Below are positions 1-11,670 of a stretch of 64,000 nt of DNA, in pieces. The notes beneath the pieces are model-generated. The model was not told where the DNA came from. It saw nothing but the letters and a program-made list of their open reading frames with translations, and made no database searches. Every line of letters starts with the position of its first letter. The first letter of the stretch is position 1. The position numbers and the translations under genes are program-made. Source of the stretch: Stenogyne calaminthoides. Taxonomy: Eukaryota > Streptophyta > Magnoliopsida > Lamiales > Lamiaceae. Location: assembly GCA_037126765.1 (NCBI GenBank), contig JBBCBC010000017.1:20327916-20391915 (forward strand). Reading direction: 5' to 3'.

Positions 1-1913
1 TAAGAGATGTTCTTTACGTTCCGAGTTTTAGAAAGAATTTAATTTAGTTTCTAAACTTTTTTTCATGATGGATATTCGGTTACTTTTTAATAAAGTTGTT
101 ACCATTTCTCGTTTTGATAAATTTATCTCGTCATGGAACGTTGTCGAATAATCTCTATACAATTAATCGTGCACACCACTCACTTAAATGCATCCTATAA
201 CACATCAACTGTTTCCGAGAAAAGAAAACGTTCATCAGATGTGAACGAGACACTTCTATGGCATCTAAGATTATGTCATATAAATCCAAAGAGGATTAAA
301 AGGTTGGTGAAAGACGGTTCACTGGAGTTTCTCCAAGTTGAACCAATTTCAACCTACGAATCATGTTTGGAGGGTAAAATGACCAAGAGGGCATTTGGAG
401 CCAAGGGGAATAGAGCCAAAGAAGTGTTAGAGATCGTTCACACAGATGTATGTGGTCCAATGTCAACCAAAGAAAGAAGAGGTTATGAGTATTTTGTCAC
501 TTTTATTGATGATTACTCAAGGTACGGTTATATTTTCCTTATGAAGCATAAATCTGAGACCTTTGAGAAATTCAAAGAATTTAAGGCTCAAGCAGAGAAT
601 CATAGGGAAAAATGTATCAAGTCTCTACGATCCGATCGTGGAGGCGAATACCTCAGCGATGAGTTTTTGAACTACTTATCTGATGAAGGGATTGCATTCC
701 AGCTCACTACACCCGGAACCCCTCAACAAAACGGGGTTGCAGAGCGAAGAAACATAACTCTTTTGGAAATGGTTAGATCTATGATGAGTTATGCGGATCT
801 TCCCAAGTCGTTCTGGGGTCATGCCTTGGAAACAGCAGCCTACATTCTGAACTTGGTGCCATCCAAATCGGTTCCCAAAACTCCCAAAGAATTGTGGACC
901 GGGCGCAAGTCTAGTATGAGACACAGAAGGATTTGGGGGTGTCCAGCCTACGTGTTGGACAAGGAAGCCGGAAAATTGGATCCTCGATATAAATTAAGGT
1001 TGTTTGTGGGATACCCCGAGGGAACAAAAGGGTGTATGTTCTATGGTCCCGAAGATCAAAAGGTGGTAATAAGCACCCACTTTAGATTTTTGGAAGAAGA
1101 CTATATGAACGAAAGAAGACCCAGAAGTGAGATTACCTTAAATGAGCTAAGGGGGCTAACCTCAATGCCAACTGTACAAGATGACATACCAAACGACACA
1201 CTTACAAAACCGGAACCTCGTCGTAGTGGGTGGGTTGTGAAACAGCCCAAGAGATTCATGGGGATAGGAGAGTCCTCGGACTTGATTCCCGGACAAGACG
1301 AATCAGACCCATGGACATATGACGAGGCAATCCAAGACAAGGATGCAGATTCTTGGCAAACAGCAATGAAAGCCGAAATGGGTTCTATGTTTCATAACAG
1401 AGTGTGGGAGCTAGTCGAACCACTTAATGGGGTCAAACCCATTGGTTGCAAGTGGGTGTATAAGAGAAAAAGAGGACCGGACGGAAAGGTGGAAACCTTC
1501 AAGGCAAGACTCGTGACGAAAGGTTATACTCAGAAAGAAGGGATCGATTATGAGGAAACTTTTTTGTCCGTAGCTATGCTTAAGTCCATCTGAATTCTCT
1601 TTTCGATTGCTGCGCATCTCGACTTTGAAATCTGGCAAATGGATGTCAAGACAGCTTTCCTTAACGGAAGTCTTGATGAAGAGATCTATATGCAACAACC
1701 CCAAGGCTTCATTGAAAAAGGCCAAGAACACCTAGTTTGTAAGCTCATGAAGTCCATTTACGGACTCAAACAAGCATCCAGAGCTTGGAATCAATGTTTT
1801 GGTCATGTTATAAAGTCTTATGGGTTCGATCAAAATGAGTTCGAAAGTTGTGTGTACAAAAAGCGTGTCGGAACTGCATTGGTATTCTTAGTACTATACG
1901 TAGATAACATTCT
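1..1913 (+). pseudogene. copia retrotransposon pol fragment (pre-integrase, integrase, reverse transcriptase), interrupted
   Basis: This is the middle of a Ty1/copia polyprotein, entering from outside the window. Bases 1-130 encode the end of the protease/pre-integrase region in another frame, so there is a frameshift near 190. From about 240 the frame runs through the GAG-pre-integrase motif LWHLRLCH, then the integrase core with HTDVCGP, RSDRGGEY and QNGVAERR (the D,D,E catalytic residues). The reverse transcriptase follows with WVYKRK, MDVKTAFLNG and SIYGLKQASRAW. There is one in-frame stop, TGA at 1591-1593, where the family usually has Arg; this fits CGA to TGA decay. The polymerase box reads YVDN instead of YVDD. 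The frame is then cut by the LTR element at 1914 and resumes in frame at 30876. It is an inactive relic and the target of the large nested insertion. The neighbouring elements are on the opposite strand. Confidence 0.93.
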
Positions 1914-3948
1914 TGTTGGTCCTGGTGCAAACGAGTCTTACACGTGTATGGGGGGAATACACGTGTTCAGTGTTTTAAACTTTTTTCTTCTAAGGTCACT
2001 TGGGTCGGGGTTATCCCGATGATTTGGTCCGAGAAGCACAAATCGCTCCGAGTCAAAGTCTATCCGAGAAAGTGATCTTTGCTTTTTCGGATACCTCGGA
2101 TAATCCCAACTGAGTCCTGAGTTTTCAGAGATCCTGAGTTGCTTGGATCAGATAACTAACTTACTGAACCCTCAGAAGAGTAAGTTCAGTTTGGTAACTA
2201 TCTGTTCTAGCTACTTAGATGTGCGGAATGGTTGGCCCTTAGTTTATACTCGTTTTAAGTTTTTGTTGAAAAACTTCCTTTAATGGAATAGTGATTAGGC
2301 TGTGATTCAATTTATGCAACTTTCAGTGGATTGATTCCAACTGAAATATCAGTGAAAATATGCTTTCAAGACAAAGTAATGCAACAGATAAATCAAGCAA
2401 AACAGAAAGCAAATAACACAACAAATTATAGTGGTTAGAGCTCAAGCTCCTACGTCCACTCTCCCTGATCTTTTCGAGAGAAATTCACTAATCACTTCCT
2501 AAGGCTTTCGACTACCTCGTAGTTTACTAACCTTTCTAATTTTTTGAGCTTTACGACTACCCTCATGGTTTACTAACTCAAAAACTCACACAAGCTTTTA
2601 CATCTATCCAAGATAGATTACTCACTTCTTCTCTAGAGCTTTTCGACTACCTCAATGTAGTTTACTTACTCTTTACAACTCAATCTCACCAACAATCACA
2701 CTCAAACTACCTTACAAAGGGTTTGGGGTTTCTTGGTTGGTTTCCAACTAGGATGAGATATCCTTTACAATAAAGAACAATGTAAAGGCTAGGATATCTC
2801 GACTAAGCTTTGGATATATCTTATCAAGCTAGGCTTAGTGGAATGAGCTCTCTTCGATTTAAAGCACTTGGGAAATTCTCAGTTTTTCGAGTGCTTCAAC
2901 TTGCAATAATAAGTTTGAGCTCTTGAGTTGCTTACAAATTTCCGTAACCTTTCAATGTAGAAGGTCACAAGTATTTATAGGCATACACCAAGGTTACTCT
3001 TGAAAAACTATCCGTTGGAGAGATAGCTTCGTGAGTTTCCTCTTATGGTGTGTGAGAAATTGTTATATTTAGGGTTTGACACTCCCTAACACGTTTTAGG
3101 CAATAGCCTTTCATGTAGCGGTCTTCACTTTTTGCGATGCGGAACTTAGTACTTGACATCTTTTCAGGTGACACGTCATTTGTAAAGTGTCGATATGGTC
3201 TGATGTTGTCTTCCTCTTTTTGACTTTTTGTCTCGGTTTAAAGGTAGACAACTCAACCGGCTCTTTTGGTTACAATCTCTGAGTTGATATAACCTTAACA
3301 ACACTTTGTCTTAGTTCCTTTTGTCTGCATTTGAATGTCTTGGGCAATATCTATTTTTCTAAGGAATCGCGATCTTCTCAGTATTGAATCCTTCGGATAG
3401 ATATTTTTGATTGCCTCGAACATTGAGGTTTATCTTGAGCATTGATATATTTCTCGAAGTCTTGATAATTCTTGTGCCTTGATATTCTTGATCTTGATTC
3501 TTTAGTCTTACATCTTACGAGTCTTTGAGTCTTACGAGTCTTCGAGGATCTTCGAGTCTTGGCGTCTTACGAGTCTTGGCGTCTTCTAAGTTCTTCATAG
3601 ATATCTTGGTGATATCTTTGAGTCTTCATGCCGAGTCTTGATTCTTGATTTCATCGAAGTCTTGATATCTCGATTTCATCTTGAGTTTTCATTATCTCGA
3701 TTTTATATTGAGTCTTGAAACTTGGTTTCATAATTGAAACTTTGGTTTCTTCAGAAACTTACTGAGTTCTTTAGAATCTTCAGATCCTAACCTGATCTAT
3801 ATCTGCTGACTATACATTTTGCAGATAACATCCTGAATACTCTAAAACTGAATCATGACTCAACTATCAAGATTATTCTGAACATGTCATACTCAGGGGT
3901 TTTGGGATCTAATCAAAATCACATCTTTATTAAATTCATCTCCCAACA
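1914..3948 (-). repeat. 3' LTR of the outer copia element
   Basis: A 2,035-bp LTR starting TGTTGGTCC and ending CTCCCAACA in plus orientation. A pyrimidine run lies just to its right, the reverse of a polypurine tract, so this is the 3' LTR of a minus-strand element. A TATA-like box (CTATAAATAC on the minus strand) is at 2971-2980, repeated at the same place in the other three LTRs. It contains two internal repeat tracts: about five units around 'cgactacctc...gtagtttact' (2500-2680), and a GAGTCTT-rich tract (3480-3720). It pairs with 28848-30870. Confidence 0.93.
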
Positions 3949-3966
3949 ATTTCCCCCTTTTTGATG
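3949..3966 (-). promoter_or_regulatory. Polypurine tract of the outer element
   Basis: Immediately beside the LTR end, the minus strand reads AAAAAGGGGGAAAT and then TGTTGGG. This is the standard position and composition of the plus-strand priming site of an LTR retrotransposon. The inner element has the same tract at 7106-7121. Confidence 0.85.
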
Positions 3967-5161
3967 ATGCCAAACCTATCTTGTTACAAACATACTTATC
4001 CTATACTCAGGTTTCAGTTTATCCTATTACAAGATTGGTTTTATTTTCAACAATTTCCCCAATAAATAATGAGTCTCCCAACAATTAATCTCCCAACAAT
4101 TTCTTCAGTAAAGAATCTCTGAAAGGATTCATCACCAAATACTTAATTTCCCAACAATTAATTCAGAGACAATCATTCAGGCATATCAAAATTAAAAGAA
4201 ATGTAAATAAGATAATGAGATATTATCTTTAGAGCATAAATGATAAGTTTTCATTTATGATAGGTAGACTGTTACAAGTTACAATGAATCTTATCTGAAC
4301 AAAATCAAAAAAGACAAGAAAAAGATAAAAGATTACATGAATCTTCTGAGTCTTCATCTTCTGAGTCTTCATTTGCTCTTCAGTTTAGCTCTTCAGTTCG
4401 GCTCTTCAATTCTGCTCTTCCACCTCATCAGCAGGGACTTCAAGGTTGAACATTCCGTAATATCTTCTCTTTTAAGCGCATCTCTCTCTTTGATGATATC
4501 AGGATTGTTCCCTGTCAGACCTAACTGAATGGCGTACTGAGATATTTCTTGAGCAATGGCTTTCTCATTCACGTGACCATTCTCCGACTGGGAGGAGGGT
4601 ACACGTATGTACTGTGGGCGGTTATCCGCACCTTTCCTTCATCCGCAAGATTTATCCATCCTTGAAGATATTTAGGATAGAAGGTCGGGAGATAGTCGAT
4701 GAAAGCCTCATTCGGATCTCGAGCTCTCCCTCTCCATTCTCGAAAGCACATCATAGTAGAACCGGAAGGTTCTCTTGATTTCTTCCCATGCATCGTTGAG
4801 ATGGTGGCATCCATTTGTCAACATGCGGCCATTTCTGTGTTTTTTTAGTGTTCCTCTCCTCTCTTGCTTGCGAACTTTTTGAACCCACTCCTTCTTTTCG
4901 CTCTTCTTCTACCTTCTTTTCGATCACTAGTACACCGTAAAAAGTAAAGTTTTCTTCGCTTTTGTTCAATCTGGAGTGTTTTTCAGAGCGCTTCGGTATT
5001 GAAGACCTTCTTCTTAGGCTCAACCTCGGATTCTTCAATATCCAAACAATAATTTCCTCTGAATTGGCTTAGAAGCCTTTGCTCTTTTGCCCTCGGCTCT
5101 CTTTTATCGCCATAGCCTTTCTCTTGATGGGCATTTAAGCACCAGCTAGGCTTGTACCAAT
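3967..5161 (-). pseudogene. Outer element: 3' end of the extra ORF and 3' untranslated region
   Basis: Bases 3967-4330 are AT-rich with repeated 'cccaacaatt' motifs and no coding signal; I read them as the 3' untranslated internal region. Bases 4330-5161 hold the C-terminal part of the element's extra ORF on the minus strand, in pieces. One 81-residue stretch (4569-4814) contains EWRGRARDPNEAFIDYL. The inner copy has the equivalent at about 7560-8300, showing that both are the same reading frame. The ORF is cut at 5161 by the inner element and resumes at 19565. Its function is unknown. Confidence 0.7.
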
Positions 5162-7105
5162 TGTTGGTCCCGGTGCAAACGAGTCTTACACGTGTATGGG
5201 GGGGAATATACGTGTTAGGTTTTTTTAAAAACTTTTTTCTTCGAGGTCACTTGGGTCGATAATCTCGAAGATTAGGTTTCGAGAAGCACAGAGCGCCTCG
5301 AGTCAAAGTCTCATCGAGACAGTGATCCCGAAGTCGCTTTCGAAACCTCAGATAATCCCAACCGAGTCCTCGAGTGTCAGAGATCCTGAGTTGCTTGGAT
5401 CAGATAACTAACTTACTGAACCCTCAAAAGAGTACGTTCAGTTTGGTAACTATCTGTTCTAGCTACTCAGTTGTGCGGAATGGTTGGCCCTTAGTTTATA
5501 CTCGTTTTAAGCTTTGCGAAAAACCTTCCCTTTATGAAATAGTGATTAGGGTGTGATTCACTTATGCAACTTCAATTGGATTGATTCCGGCGAAAATCGA
5601 TTGAAAAGTATGCTTTCAAAATCAAGTCAATACGAGATAAGCACGGATATGGAAAGCAATAAAGAACACGGCAATTATAGTGGTTGAGACTCAAGCTCCT
5701 ACGTCCCTCTCCCGACTCTTGAGAGAAATTCACTATCAACTTCGAGCTTTCGACTACCTCGTAGTTTACTTACTCAACTTCGCCCCGAGTTTTTCGACTA
5801 CTCCACGAAGTTTACTTACTCAACCCGACCTTGAGCTTTTCGACTACCTCCGTAGTTTACTTACTCAATCACACACAAGCTTTTCGGACTACCCTCAGAG
5901 CTTACTAACTTCTCCTATAGAGTTTTCTGACTACTCCTTGTAGTTTACTAACTCTTTACAACACTTCTCACCAACAAAACACACTCCAACTACCTTCACA
6001 AGGGTTTGGGGTTTCTTGGTTGGTTTCCAACTAGGATGAGATATCCTTTACAATAAAGCACAATGCAAAGGGTTAGGATATCTCGACTAAGCTTTGGATA
6101 ATTCTTATCAAGCTAGGCTTAGTATAGTGAGCTCTCTTCAATATTGAAGCACTTGGGAAATTCTAAGTTTTTCGAAAGTGCTTTTATCTTTACAAGAATA
6201 GGCTTGAGCTCTTAAGTTGTGTATAAATTTCCCGTCACCTTACAATGTAGAGGGTCACCAGTATTTATAGGCATACACCAAGGTCACTCTTGAAAACTAT
6301 CCGTTGGAGAGACAGCTTCGTGAGTTCCCTCTTGTGGTGTGTGAAACGGCTATATTTAGGGTTTGAAACTCCCTAACACTTTCTAGGCAATAGCCTTTCA
6401 TGTAGCCGGTCTTCACTTTTTGCAGTCTGGAACTTTTGTACATCTGACATCTTTTTCAGAGACCTGTCACTGTCAGTGTCAGTATGGTACAATGTTGTCT
6501 TCCTCTTTTTGACTTTTGTCTCCAGTTAAAGGTAGACACCTTCAACGGCTCTTTTTGGTTACAAACTCTGAGTTTGATATAACCTTAACAACACTTCTGA
6601 CTTAGTTCCTTTTGTCTGCATTTGAATGTCTTGGCAAATATCTAACTTTCTAAGGAATCGCGATCTTCTCAGTATTGCATCCTTTAGATAGATATATTCA
6701 GTGCCTCGGAACATTCAGGTTCATATTGAGCATTGATACCTTCTAGGAGTCTTGATAATTCTTGTGCCTTCAAATATTCTTGATCTTTAGTTCTTGATCT
6801 TGATCTTTGTGTCTTGAGTCTTACGAGTCTTGTGGTCTTCGAGTCTTGAGGTCTTTTGAATCTTTGTAGTTTATCTTGACCGATGTAATCGAGTCTTCGC
6901 CGAAGTCTTGATTACAAGATCCTCTTGAGTCTTGAAGAACTATCCTAAACTATATCTGCTGACTATACATTATGCAGATAACATCCTGAATATTCTAAAA
7001 CTGAATCCTGACTCAACTATCAAGATCATTCTGAACATGTCATACTCAGGGGTTTTTGGGATCTAATCAAAATCATAAATCTTTATTAAAATTCATCTCC
7101 CAACA
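5162..7105 (-). repeat. 3' LTR of the inner copia element
   Basis: 1,944 bp, TGTTGGTCCCGG to ATCTCCCAACA in plus orientation, with a polypurine tract on its right. The TATA-like box on the minus strand is at about 6261-6270. It carries the same 'cgactacctc/gtagtttact' repeats (about 5750-5960) and GAGTCTT tract (about 6780-6920) as the outer LTRs, so both elements belong to one family. CAG and CTG motifs are better preserved here than in its partner at 17610-19559. Confidence 0.93.
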
Positions 7106-7121
7106 ATTTCCCCCTTTTTGA
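7106..7121 (-). promoter_or_regulatory. Polypurine tract of the inner element
   Basis: The minus strand reads CAAAAAGGGGGAAAT directly before the LTR start TGTTGGG, matching the outer element at 3949. It marks LTR 5162-7105 as the 3' LTR. Confidence 0.85.
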
Positions 7122-10100
7122 TGATGCCAAAACCTATCTTGTTACAAACAAATAACCTATACTCGAGGTTTGATTTATCCTATTACAAGATTGGTTGTCT
7201 CCCAACAATTTCTTAAATCAGAGAATCTCTCAACAATTTCAGAGTTTCTCAACAGTTTAATCATTCAGCAATTTCTTCAGTAATGAATCTCTTTAACTAG
7301 TTCATTACCAAATACTTAAACAATTTCTCCCTTATCAACATACAATCAGTTCAGAGACATTCATTCAGGCATATCAAAATAAAAGGCATGTAAATAAGAT
7401 AATGAGATATTATCTTTTGAGCATAATGATAAATCTTCATTGATGATTGGTATCCCGTTACATATTACAATGAGTTTATCAACAAAATCAAAAGACAAAA
7501 TTTAAAGATTACAAAATCTTCTCGAGTCTTGATCTTGATCTTCGATTTTTGGCTCTTGATCTTCGCTCTTGGTTTGCTTCATTCTCAACTTCATCGATTG
7601 GGCACCTCCAGTCAAACATTAGAAAAATCTCTTCTTGACTCATTTCTTTCCTTGATGATGTCGGGATTTGTTTCTGTTAAACCCAACCGACCAAAGATAT
7701 CTTGAGCAATCTCTTGAGTAATGGCCTTCTCATTCACCAAGCCATTATCAAGTTTTGGAGGTGGATAGGAATATGGACCAGGGGCTACTATCTGTACCTC
7801 TCCTTCATCCGTAAAAGTTAATCGACTCTGTAGATACTTTGGATAGAAGATAAGAAGGTATTCAATGAAAGCTTCATTACGATCGAGCTTTCCCTCTCCA
7901 TTCCCTCGAGAACATCATAATTGAACGGAAGGTTCTCTTGACTTCTTCCCACATATCGTTGAGTTTGATAGGCATCCATTTATCAACGTGGGGCCACTTT
8001 AGTGCTTTTGATGTTCCTTTCCTCTTGCTCTTAAACTTCTGAAATCACTCCTTCGCTTACGCTCTTCGTCTATAACGATCACAGACGTTCACGAGACCGG
8101 CGGCTGCTTTCTTAGCTTGTTCTTCTTGGAGTGTCTTGAGCATTTCTCGTGTTGAAGACTTTCTTCTCGAGGTTGAGACTTCAGATTCCTTTGGTTGTTC
8201 TGTTTCTTCATCATCGAGAATCGTTTTTCTGGATTGGCTTGGCAAAGCCTTTGCACGTTTGCTTTCGGGTTGAACAACGCCCAAGGCTTTCCTCTTCATA
8301 GGCGATTTGGCGACTGGCTTGTTCCAACCTTTGCTCTAGCTTTCGGTTTCTCTCTTGCAACATCAAGCATAGCTTGCTTTCGAAACTTCGAGTGTAGATA
8401 GGTTTTTCTACTTGGCGAACTTTAACTTCTTAGTAGCTCCGAGCTTCTTTAAAGGCTTTTGCTAGATTATACATTTCAAAGATCTTTTCGACTTCTTCTC
8501 AATGTCGTGCCATGAACTTTCGAGATCTTGACTTCCTTTTCCCCCTTCTTGGCAAGTAATTTGGAAGAAGCTTGGAGAATCTTGTGTCCAATGATATTGC
8601 TCTTTGCTCACACAGCGAACTTCTCCTGCTATCTGATCTTGTTCGTCTTCCAGCCTCCTTAGATGGTTTTTGGCCACAGAAAATTCTTCAGATAAGTGGG
8701 CAAACTGGCCGGAGAGTGCTTCTTTGAACATCTCTGTTATCTTGGTCATGAGCATTGAGCTCATTTCCTCAACAGCAGACTTGATTAGCACCTCATTCTT
8801 TTCTGCCAGTTTCACCTCTAGGAAATCAGAACTTTCCTGGTGTTTCTGCTTCAGTTCGTCACTTAACTCAGCCTTGACTCCCTCCAGCTTCTCATTCAGC
8901 TTTCCTTCCATGGAGGTCATCTGGGTGGCTAGAGTGTTTTGAATTTGCACCAGTTCTGAAGAGTGACTAAGACCGTCCATCTTTTGAGCTTGATTGGCCA
9001 ACGTTTCTTCCATCTGAGCAATCTTGATCATCATTGGCTCAACCTTCTCAAGTTTCTCTATCAGGGGAGTGAGATCAATCTCGGAATCTTCGTACCTCTG
9101 TGTTTCGATCATCTTGAGCTCGGCTTCATTTCCGAGCTCCGGTCTCATTTCGATCAGAAGAGTACTATCAACATTCTGGTGTTGACTAGATCCAGGTTGA
9201 TCAGCAACAGAAGTCTCCTTTTCAATCTGAGACTGCTTCTCAATATCTCCCTGTTGGTCCCCATCTCCATCTTGAGATTTGTCTCCATTTGCTTGGGGCA
9301 CCAACCCGGTTGCTCTCCTCTCACCAACTTCCTCGAACCGGACTCATCAAAATCGGAGTTTTTCATCCTGAGCTTTGTCCACCGAACCCCCGAGAAGTCG
9401 GTCGAGAAAATTTGTCTCCTCATTCCACCGATCTTCCCTCTAAAAGAAAAGCAATATCAAGCATCTCGGGGAAGAGTCGATTGAGGATAAAATCTGATTG
9501 TCATAATCGAAGAAAATATCTTGCGGAATCGGGGGGTAAAAATTTGAGCTTCGAGAATTGTCGGTCAAGTATGAACCGTTCCCCTTGCTCCTCCGCTTTC
9601 GCCTTCTTGGCCTCGCCCTTCTTCCATCTCGGGCTCTACGGTTCATTTGAAGTTTTACGCTAAGGGATCCAAGTAGATCTTTCGAGGAGCTCATCAAGAA
9701 TATCCTCCTCTGAGTCTCAAGACATCTGAAGTTAAATGCGGTCAGGTCCTCGATTTGCATCGAGTGGGTTACGGCGTGAACCGGTATATCCTCGGTTTGG
9801 AGGTTGGCTCGTCGATCTGAGCTTGCACATCTTCGGATCGACTCTGATTTGGCTCTCCCATGCGAGCTCCATCGAGGTAGAGCATCTCTGGTTGAGCTCC
9901 TTTGAAAATTTCTGAGAAATTTTATCTATCTTGGCCGATGTCTCGAGCTCCTCCGGAAAAGACTTTGCTCCTCGATCGATCTGTCAAGAGGATAACTTTG
10001 AGCCAACACTTGTAATGGTGAACTCGAGCGGTTTGGCCCTCGGGTTAAATCTCTTGGGATCACTTTCATCTTCATCGGTGAGAACCACCAATCTTCTGCG

Positions 10101-11032
10101 TTTTGGAGCAAGATTCTTCTGTTTCATCATTTTTGCTCCCTCGCTCCATCTTTGCCTCCAACAACACCTTCCCCTAGTTTGTTGGGTCTCTTTTTCAAAG
10201 AATCGCATAGAAGGTGATTCTACCTTCTTTTCTCTCTTCCCACGATGACTCTTCCTTGCAAAGAATGGGTTTAAGGAGAATTTTAGATTTAGGAAATGGG
10301 GTCGAATTGGCGAAGATATCCTCCTCCTCTCTCGCACATCTCCAAAATGTAAGCAATTTTGGTGGCATGGTGGATCTTGCCTTTGATTGAGATCGCCCGT
10401 CAATCTTCCTCAAAACTTTGGTTCGCTCACTCAAATGCAATCAGAATTTGGCCGGTTGAAATCTGGTGGTGGGTGAAGCTTCTATCGCCGCCATCAATCA
10501 CGAGCCTTGGGTACTTATCGCTCAAAACTCCCAAGAAGACTCATGATGCACTTGCTCACAATATCCATCAACACCGCGATATTGTGGCTTCGGGTGCCTT
10601 TTATGCAAATTGTCGCCTCAAACTTAACAGATTCTCGGCAATCCTATCTAAGTACTCCGCTCTCTCTACGACATATACGTGTAGGATCCTCTCCTCTATC
10701 CGCAGAGCTCAAAAACATCATTGATTTTTCGGAACTATATCGATCCTCTCAAAATCGGCGTATTTGGATATTTGCTCTAAGTGTGATCTGATTAACTTAG
10801 AATGCATCTGACCCTCTTCATCTATCTTCAAGATTCTGAGATGAATTGATTACCTCTTTTCGCAAACTCCCGTGCAGTGGGTTTGCGACTAGTTGAAATG
10901 AGTTTAGCTTGATCGAATCATATGCGAGCCTCCTCTTACGGCTTTGAGTTGGTTGTGCTTTCAAGTGAGACAACGAACTTCGTACCCACGGCTTGTTGGT
11001 TTTGGCTAATCTCTCGAGCAGGTAGGAGCCAT
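7122..11032 (-). pseudogene. Inner element: extra ORF downstream of pol (coiled-coil protein), broken
   Basis: Sireviruses often carry an additional reading frame after RNase H. Here the probable start is the minus-strand ATG at 11030-11032 (MAPT), matching the better-preserved outer copy that starts at 22364. The longest surviving piece is 280 residues (8462-9304). It has an acidic, Gln-rich N-terminus (GDKSQDGDGDQQGD), then long heptad-like stretches such as EGKLNEKLEGVKAELSDELK, which strongly suggest a coiled coil. A Lys-rich tail piece lies at 8057-8299. Bases 7122-7550 are non-coding. Pieces between 9440 and 10440 are in shifting frames. Function unknown; such ORFs are sometimes called env-like, but I see no signal peptide or clear membrane segment. 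Confidence 0.72.
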
Positions 11033-11670
11033 TTTAGAGTTTGATTGAAGAAGTGAAGCTTTAGGGTTTGGAGAATTTCGGGCAAATTTTTTTTTTTTAA
11101 TTGCAGAGGATTTGGAAAGCGAAGGGTTTGATAAAATTTTGGCTAGAATGGTGATTGGGTTTTATATAACCTTGAGATCGTGGGGAATCGTGTTGGTTAG
11201 GTGAGTAACAACGGTTGAGATTAATCTCCGATTAATCGTATATCTGAACCGACGATCTCGAAAAAAGTAAGCCGTCAAAACATCCTCATTGGTCATTAAT
11301 GTAGCGAGCATTAAATGATCATTGACCTTCTTCGAATTTAAAACGATCCAAAAAAAAAAACATTCCTCGGTGTTTTATATTTATTGCGAATGATTGCAGA
11401 ATTTACTTGAGCAATAAATGGATCACATGAGTCATTACTTCTTCAGACCAATTTCCCTCAATCAGTCTTATTGAGTACTGATCTTGATAAAATGTCAAGA
11501 TAATCTCGAAGTCTTGAATTGGTTCAAGATGCTCCGGGTTTTTCGAGACTCGATTCAGTATTTCCATTTTATCCTGAGCTTCTCAGAAGGATTCTGAGAA
11601 AACTTCATGCATCTGAAAACCTTCAATTTTTTAGATTTTACTCTAAACACCTGGTTCTAGCATCCCTAAT
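11033..11670 (-). other. Inner element: non-coding gap between RNase H and the extra ORF
   Basis: About 640 bp of AT-rich sequence with runs of A and T and no coding signal on either strand. The outer element has an equivalent gap at 22365-22904. It could hold the leader or splice acceptor for expressing the extra ORF, but I see no specific signal. Confidence 0.5.

Noticed and set aside
676..924. Minus-strand open frame overlapping the copia integrase
   Set aside because: It is the reverse shadow of the integrase/RT frame on the plus strand, with no domain of its own.
3480..3720. Possible CRISPR-like regular repeats in the LTR GAGTCTT tract
   Set aside because: Units are contiguous and variable in length, lack unique spacers, and sit inside a plant LTR.
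8670..9484. Plus-strand open frames across the coiled-coil region
   Set aside because: They are antisense shadows of the minus-strand extra ORF; low-complexity Ser/Leu composition comes from the coiled-coil codons.
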